Shown one piece after another: positions 57,267-64,000 of a DNA stretch of 64,000 nt; the stretch's first letter is position 1; each line of letters starts with the position of its first letter. The notes under the pieces are model-generated. The model was given only the letters and a program-made list of their open reading frames with translations. It did no database searches and had not been told where the DNA came from. Location of the stretch: contig OY987302.1 in NCBI GenBank assembly GCA_963920635.1, positions 44,953,500 to 45,017,499 on the forward strand. The letters are read 5' to 3'. Position numbers and translations under genes: made by a program. The stretch is from Pseudeuparius sepicola. Taxonomy: Eukaryota; Arthropoda; Insecta; Coleoptera; Anthribidae.

Positions 57267-60200
57267 TGCAAACAGTCGTCTAAAATTTTCTTGTATTTTT
57301 TTTGTCAGATTCTATTCGAATGAAAGGCGTTTCATAGGTTATCTCAACCTCCCGATCAACTTAATAATTTTTGGTCCGTCCCGATTTTCAAAAATTCTGC
57401 CTACTTTTCACTTGCATCGAATATCCGTCTAAGTCCCATTTTGTAACTATTTATGTCACTTTCTATTCGAAGGAAAGGCGTTTTCTAGGTTACATCGGTC
57501 TCCTGAGCAACTTTTTATAATAACTTGTTTGATCAGTCACCGTTTTTTGGAAAATTCGATCTACTTTTCACTTGCATCAAACATTCATCAACGCGTTAAC
57601 GAAATGTTAACCAAAATCTAGTTACTACTTTCAATTTCATTAGACGTATTTTCTTAACAAATTTAAAAGCTTGTCTTTTGATCCCAAAACTATTACTACC
57701 CATAGTACCTTTGTGCCTATAGAACTGAGATAGCATTTGTTCAATTATTAGTATATCTTTCATGATGTCCCATTTATTTGACTTACGAATTAGACGTATT
57801 TTCTCATCAAAATTAAAAGACAAAAGGTAGTTTTTGATTCCCAAACTTGTAAATTAGGCTACTTTTTTCTTGACCTGAATATTTCTCTGTTTTCGATACG
57901 TATTATAGGCTTACTATCCACGGAAGTAAAGTCAACAGTGCGTTTTGTATTTTAGTTAGGAAACCCAATGTTATTCATTTTTATCCGTCTAAAATATCAA
58001 GGAATACCCCCAAAAGCTAGCAAACAGACTCTCAAAATGGGCAAACAGTCTATAAAAATTCCATTGAAAATCTCATTATTACTATAGTGCCTTTTTTATT
58101 AATCAGAAGTGTATTATATGACTGAAAGTATTGTTTTTGGTGAAATTTTTATTAAATCGGGTTAAAATGAGCGATTTCAATGTTTGGAGGTTGTAAATCC
58201 TTGTAGGTAATACGCAAACATGATTCAAAAAGGAATCCAACTGACCATTATTAAACTACAACTTTTTGTCTAAAAAATTCAAAGAGTTTACGCTTCCAAG
58301 ATAATAAGCTGTTACAAATAACTGTTGATAAAGTAGACATATTTTAACCACATTTACTAAACAATTGATGCCAATATTTTTGGATCTTTTAATTTACGAC
58401 GCAATAATAAGGCTTTACATAATGTCGAGAAAATAGTGAATTGTCACTTGCAATATTTTTGATTCTAGATAATCGAGAAAATTGTCGTTATTAAACCTAA
58501 TTATTAAATTCAGTTCAAAGTCAACGCACAAGATTTTTGTATGTTATTTACTCTCAGCCTCGTCTCAGAATTCCTATTTAAGATTTTTCCTCTATTACCC
58601 AATTAGTAACTTATTGAAACTGAATTTGCGTCATTTTCAGAGGACAAAAATCCCATGAAAATATGATTTTTTTAATTTTATAACGTTCAGTATTTTTTTT
58701 ATTTTGGTTATATAGTTACCACCTAGCTTGACCCAGTGAAACTGAATTTTACGCCATTTTCAGAGGATAAAAATCCGTTGAAAATATGATTTTTTAAATT
58801 TTATAACGTTCAGTATTTTTTATTTTGGTTATCTAGTAGCTTGACCCAGATGGAATTTTTCTTTTCATCAGATTCTGTTCTAACGGGAAGCGTTTATGAT
58901 GTTGTCTCGGTCTATTGAACAACTATTCTAAAATAATCCAACCTGTATAAAACATAAAATGGGGCAGCCACATCACTACTTTTTTTGCCTTGTATATTTC
59001 CAAACTGGCTGTTAGATGTGTTTCTCACCTTAAAAAATTAAAACCAATATTTTTTTGGACCTCAAACTTGCAACACAATTAGGTTTCAAATCTCTGGCAT
59101 ATTTCTCATTTATTTTATATATATATATATATACGTAGGTATAAGTTTCATTGTTTAATAAAACCAACTCGGCACTTTTCACGTCCTATGCGTCGCACTT
59201 GCTTCAGTAGATTCTCGGTCGTGGCTACAAAGACTCTATCGAGGCGTTGTAATATATGAAAAGTCTGAGTTTCGTGTTTGTTTTTCTTTGGAAAGATGGA
59301 AGTGTATCAGTACCTACTTCAGTATAATAGATACGCGTAGTTCAGTGAAATTTTCGATTACGGCAGTATCTATCTATGGAATTTGAACGGTTACTGGTTG
59401 TTTTTCCCGTGAAAATGACTGTGCCGTTGGAAAAATGATGTTTGGTTATATCTCATCGCTCGGGGATGTTTATTCTACTGTCTGGGGCATTAGATGTAAC
59501 CTGATTTCTTTTTATACATCACCAAGAATCTTTTGGTGAGTTGTATTTTGTTTTCTTATCTCTAGGGTATTTTTTTATGTATTTGCGTCGCATTTTTAAA
59601 CCTATATCGTAAAACCGGTGGTGGCACCCTGTGTTTAAAAACTATACTTCGAAAAAACATCTTGTCTGATCCAATTTTGTTATCATTTTCGTAAATGGGG
59701 TAAACAAATTAAACGTTAGCAATTATATTTGTATCAAAAATCCTTGCAAAACTGACAACGGGTTCTGCAACCAGTACCTATGATAATTGCATTACTTTTT
59801 CCTAGCTAAAAATATTTCCTTACATCTTCACCCCAATAAATTCAGTTTCGGCTATAATATCAAAATAATATATTTATATATATTTTTTTACTTATTTCCG
59901 ACTCGCTATTTAGTGGTGGTTTATAAGGTACAAAGTTTTCAATTATTATTTTCACTGAATATTGGGACCAGGTTTTGTTTTTAAATGATAACTGGTAAAC
60001 TAAATCGCCAGAAATAAATATATTTTTTGATCAACATGTTTGAGCTCATATATCTATTCTTAATATTTTGCGTGCCGCATGTTTGTATGACATTATGTTA
60101 ACGTTTAGCCATGAATTTTAAGCAAGTCTGGTGCTTTTATTAAAACGGCTTACAACCCTCTAAGTAGTACGTGCAATTTAGTGAAAGTTAGATTAATGTC

Positions 60201-62303
60201 TCTCATATCGAGTCCAGTCCAATTTTCTTGCTAGATCTATCATCAATGAAAACGTATAATTCAAAATGAAAATGTTTGGAGATTGAGCCGATATGATATT
60301 TTCTAGTCCAGAGGATACCGCCACCTCGAGCGATCACGCGGGCTATACGAAAATTTAGTCTATACTTTCACATACATCAAACTTTATTTATTCATCTAAG
60401 CCCCGTCATGGATTTTTTTACACCTTATTAAGCAGAACGCATTTTTCATAGGACACGCTAACGGTGACATCGACGGCTATATTATGACATCAGCGTATTT
60501 TCTAATAATAGTTGATTTTTGGCACCCCGGTTTTTAGAACCTCTAGCAACAATTTTCAGTTTAGCTTTCTACATTATCAAAAAAAAAAACATGATTTATA
60601 CTATATTTAGAAGGGGGTTGTTGTATGTTCGATATTTTATTCATTAAAAATGTTGTATTTCCAGGGTAAAATTGGTTGAACTTCTTAGGGACGTATGTTG
60701 AATTTTTCACGCCTGGTTTTAATGCGGCAAATTATCATTCGCATTTTAAACGAATTTGATAGCGTAAATAGCTTTGGACTTACAATTGCAGTATTTCTTT
60801 TTATTCCTAGAAATCAACAAAATTTCGGGGAACAGTTGACCGACAAGTTTTTTTTACTTTGAACGTACATGTTGATTATGCCTGGTTTGAAATTTTCATC
60901 CGTACTGTACCGGGGGATTTTAGATTCTATGCTATGGAAGTATGATTTACAGGGTTTTTTTAGATTCTACATCAACTGGGTCACACGTGTCCCTAAGGAC
61001 AAAGGTCAAACCTCGAGCAGTAGCCACTTTGCACGTTTTGTTTTTGTCGAGCGATCACGTGGGGTGGGCATTTTTTAAACATTTTATGAGTGTAGTTTCA
61101 ATCGTGATCGAGCGATTACAAGAGCTAAAAATCCAAATTTGTGGGATGGGCAATGAATAAAATAACAACTTAGATACGCGATTAAATATTTTAATATACA
61201 AGATCCCACGAACATTTTATCAGTTTTGTATACTTTTTCATCGGTGACGGGTACCCATAACTTTTTTATTTGCTGAATACTGATACAATTATTTTGCGTA
61301 GACTCCTGTCGATAGTATCAAATGTTTATTACCTTTACCTAAAGAAATTAATATCCATGTCCATAATCTAATTGTTTTGCTATATTCCGTAAATTGGCCT
61401 TGCATTCATCCGGCGGTATTTATATTTTTAAATATGTGTGCGTCTCAAGTTTGATAATAACATTTTTAGTATACATCAGAGCTGCGCTTCATATTGTATT
61501 TGCTACTGCGGCATCCCAAGTCTGCCGCTTTAGTAGGTACCGAATTCACAGTAATAAAACTGTAAAGAACGAGCGAGTTTTGTTTGTGTACGAAGTGTTG
61601 AGATATATTACCCATGTAACATAATATCCCATTCAAATTCGAACTATATGGGGCTTAAATATTTTATAATATTGTAATATATACTTATATGGTTACGTTA
61701 TCTGTGCTTATATATAAAAGTGTGTGAAAAAAATCTTATTGGACATTCTATTTTTATCCTTAGATTTTATCCTTAGATGAGAGAATTGTTTTTAGGTCGT
61801 CAACCTGTCCTGACAAGTTCCGGCTAGCGGATGTGAGTCATCCACCTTGCGCCCGGCTGCGATGCATTCGCAGAAATACTACTGTTGGGTGTTTTGGCGT
61901 TGGAATGATGGTTATTGTCCGGGTATTTTAGTATTAATAGTAATTTTTTTAATTTAATCGGAGCCTGCTGTACACATCATTAAAGGGACCTGCTGAGTCT
62001 ACAGAGACCGGCGAGGCCTGCGGGAGCCAGCGGAGCCCTGCTACAACAGCGCGTCGAGATTATTACCACACTGCCAAGCATTTCCTAGAATTTTACTTAA
62101 AGATGAAACCATAGGCACCTAAACACAAATACTTTTAAAACCTGGTTTGGTGAAACTAACGAAAATTAGTAATCAACAATTGTTTGTATATTTTTAGGTC
62201 ACTCTCATTAATACCTTGTGGTTTGTTCTTCAAAAGCAGTTGAGACAGACCTGGTGTAAGGGTAATTTTGATCTCCAATACATAATACGTTATCTTCAAC
62301 AGT
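57267..62303. other. Unique interior of the 11.5-kb element, no recognised gene
   Basis: About 5 kb, AT-rich. The longest frames (82 codons minus at 57844-57596; 76 codons plus at 61394-61624) have no recognised family. The 82-codon frame repeats a DEKIRLIRKSNK-like segment. A tandem duplication sits at 58620-58850 and a (TA)n run near 59118-59134. A more GC-rich patch occurs at 61795-62060. Confidence 0.55.
58618..58852 (+). repeat. Tandem duplication of about 115 bp
   Basis: Two consecutive similar units, each with GAAACTGAATTT, a CATTTTCAGAGGAYAAAAAT block, TATAACGTTCAGTATTTTTT and TAGCTTGACCCAG. Confidence 0.85.
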
Positions 62304-63912
62304 TACTGGTATTTGTCCCATGACTAATCCGTCATTGGTGTGTTGGATACCATAACTCCTAGGTTCAATCTCAAGTGACAAAAACATGTCTTTAACTGAG
62401 AGTGATTGTATTATCAAAGACGATCTTTCGATCACAGAGCATCGATCACGGATAATTTCCTTTTATGCTCTCCCCGAGGCAAATTTTTTCACAGGGATAT
62501 CCAAGACCATTTATGGTATTCCGTGGTTTTCGATAGTATTCCATGGTCTTTGATGGTATTTCATGGTATTCGATGGTATTCCATGGTACTCGATGGTATT
62601 CAATGGTATGTCGCTTTTTCAAGTCGTCTAGTCGTTTTTCAGAATCGTCTAGTCGTTTTCCAGAATCGTTTAGTCGTTTTCAGAGTCGTTTAGTCGTTTT
62701 TTCCGAATCGTCTAGTCGTTTTTCGAATCGTCTAGTCGTTTTTACGAGTCGTCTAGTCGTTTTTTAGAGTCGTTTAGACGTTTTTAGAGTCGTTTTTATA
62801 GTCGCTTAGACGCTATAAGCTTTTTCTTGGTAGGATAATGGACAGTCAAAAATGAACATTGTTTTAATTTTCATTATTGAAGAACATGTTGCATGCCCTC
62901 ATTTTATTCCATATATAGACCGTTTAAGGGTTTTAAACCCTTTTTCCACACGCTACACTTATACCTTTGGGTTTTCGAAGTCGGAATAGTATAAAAATCA
63001 TACGGTGAACATGGCATAAGTGAGAATTAGTACCTTTTTTTTTCTGGGTGAAATTTTAAACAGGAAACGCGTTGCACAAGATCGGATTTTGGTGGTACTA
63101 GTCTTGTTGATAATGACGTCAGAGTATTTTTAAAAACTGGTGAACTTTGCACCTATTATATTTTAGTCAAGTAATTTAAAACAAGGCCTGGCTTTCTCGG
63201 AATTAAAGAAATTTACTTACCTAGATGGTTATAAACTCAACTAAAAATGGTTAATTTATGCCCCAAATTTAATATCCACTTTCCTTTTGAGCAGTCCTAT
63301 TCTCTAAATATAGGAAGATAGATTTTTGATACATCCTTAGGTAATGTAGTCAAGAAAATGTATACACTCATATGTATCTCATATCTATTCTTTATTACAC
63401 TTTTCCTACAAATTTTTTATCGCCAGTACCGATGAGATCAGCGTGCTCGTTTCATAGGCGCTTATTCCGACAAAGAGAAAGTACTTTTTTCCGAGGAATT
63501 ACATCACGTACATATTGCAAGCTGGTATTTTTCTATAGGTGTTAGGTTTTTATTAGTTGCGAGTCTCGACATGTCTCGGCGTCGCGGACGCAAAAATACG
63601 CAGGCAGAGGTGGTAGCAAAAATCCATGCATGGCCGCGGCTAAAGGTCGACAGGGGGACGTCATGGCTTAATTATGATTTAGGGTTTTTATTAGTTGCGA
63701 GTCGTGACATGTCGCGGCTGGGTCAACGGTCTGAGGGATAATGACGGGCACCCCGGGGTTGAGAGCGAAGGTCAACGGTCGGCGAGCTCGGGCACCTTCG
63801 GTCGCGTCGGAGAAAGTCGGGCCGGAGAAATTTGGTCACGTTTTGACCACGTTTTAGCCCCCATAAGAAATACATGGGGAAATTGCGCCAGAACCGACAT
63901 AGCCTATCTACT
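62304..63912. repeat. Right terminal inverted repeat, 1609 bp
   Basis: Reverse complement of 52415-54023, same length, same internal arrays. It ends CGACATAGCCTATCTACT before the AATCTT duplication. Confidence 0.92.
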
Positions 63913-64000
63913 AATCTTGTATAAAATTATCTAAAAGATAGAATTGAAATAGCGGAAGTCGATAAAATTCGCGGCAAAAGAACGTTGGTTACATGTGGCA

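Larger units (their letters stand above)
52409..63918. mobile_element. 11.5-kb element with 1609-bp TIRs, 6-bp TSD and AG...CT ends (Polinton-like, non-autonomous)
   Basis: The body 52415-63912 (11,498 bp) is flanked by AATCTT at 52409-52414 and 63913-63918. The ends are AGTAGATAGGCTATGTCGG and its reverse complement. TIRs of 1609 bp (52415-54023 and 62304-63912) have equal length and look virtually identical. Next to the left TIR is a 3.24-kb palindrome (54026-57266). About 5 kb of AT-rich unique DNA follows (57267-62303). A 6-bp duplication with 5'-AG ends is the Polinton/Maverick signature. No DNA polymerase B, integrase, packaging ATPase, protease or capsid frame is present. A foldback element or another class with 6-bp duplications remains possible. 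Confidence 0.8.

Noticed and set aside
59100..59140. (TA)n run
   Set aside because: Simple microsatellite without further structure.
57267..62303. Hidden Polinton genes in the unique interior
   Set aside because: No polymerase B, integrase, ATPase or capsid motif was found in the open frames, which are all under about 85 codons.
52360..63934. Pairs of identical 68-95-codon open frames on opposite strands
   Set aside because: They exist only because the DNA is an inverted repeat. Several are translated tandem arrays and none resembles a protein family.
1..64000. Bacterial-type operons, CRISPR arrays or rRNA
   Set aside because: No direct-repeat/spacer array, rRNA stretch or gene-dense coding was seen; the introns and transposon types are eukaryotic.

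Overview
The window looks like nuclear DNA from an insect, most likely a hemipteran such as an aphid relative. The support is AT-rich sequence, GT-AG introns inside transposon genes, an errantivirus-type provirus with a tRNA-Ser primer site, a Tc1/mariner element with a DUF4817-type transposase, ZMYM-like hAT relics, and a recurring TAGGTAC/GTACCTA word that is common in aphid and lepidopteran DNA. No complete host gene was found. The only host-like coding sequence is a THAP-domain exon near 28.5 kb and 33.5 kb, split by a retrotransposon, plus a few exon-like open stretches. Most of the identifiable content is mobile DNA, set in AT-rich sequence with a few GC-rich unique islands that may be regulatory.

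Layout, 0-28 kb: a MULE-like MITE with 9-bp TSDs (0.4-1.1 kb); a TA-flanked MITE (2.3-2.8 kb); GC-rich islands at 4.1-4.5 and 5.0-5.4 kb; a palindrome (5.7-6.0 kb); a 3.6-kb Tc1/mariner DD41D element whose three-exon transposase reads open from end to end, with a foldback repeat nested upstream of the gene (6.2-9.8 kb); a Tc1 relic (9.9-10.6 kb); a hAT relic with 8-bp TSDs (11.7-12.9 kb); a composite hAT-like element (15.3-16.8 kb); a palindrome with two small MITEs (18.3-19.5 kb); and a 4.6-kb foldback mariner (22.8-27.4 kb).

Layout, 28-52 kb: a complete young Ty3/gypsy element with 266-bp LTRs and TAAAT TSDs (28.6-33.4 kb), inserted in the THAP exon and broken by a frameshift in reverse transcriptase. 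Then come a hAT MITE (36.4-36.8 kb), an errantivirus deletion derivative keeping an env relic (37.1-38.7 kb), a nested pogo/mariner-like element (39.1-40.8 kb), a hAT relic inserted in a MITE (42.6-44.35 kb), a 1.4-kb palindrome carrying a MITE in one arm only (45.1-46.5 kb), and a 2.8-kb TIR element with exon-like reading frames and a nested motif-rich MITE (49.5-52.4 kb).

Layout, 52.4-63.9 kb: one 11.5-kb element with two 1609-bp terminal inverted repeats, 5'-AG...CT-3' ends and a 6-bp TSD (AATCTT). It also holds an internal 3.2-kb palindrome built of tandem repeats and about 5 kb of unique sequence with no recognisable gene. The ends fit Polinton/Maverick rules, but none of that family's genes is seen.

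The most novel signal is a set of four very small palindromes (28-37 bp) with CACAGA...TCTGTG ends, each flanked by its own perfect 7-bp direct repeat. They look like the smallest members of an otherwise unseen transposon family.
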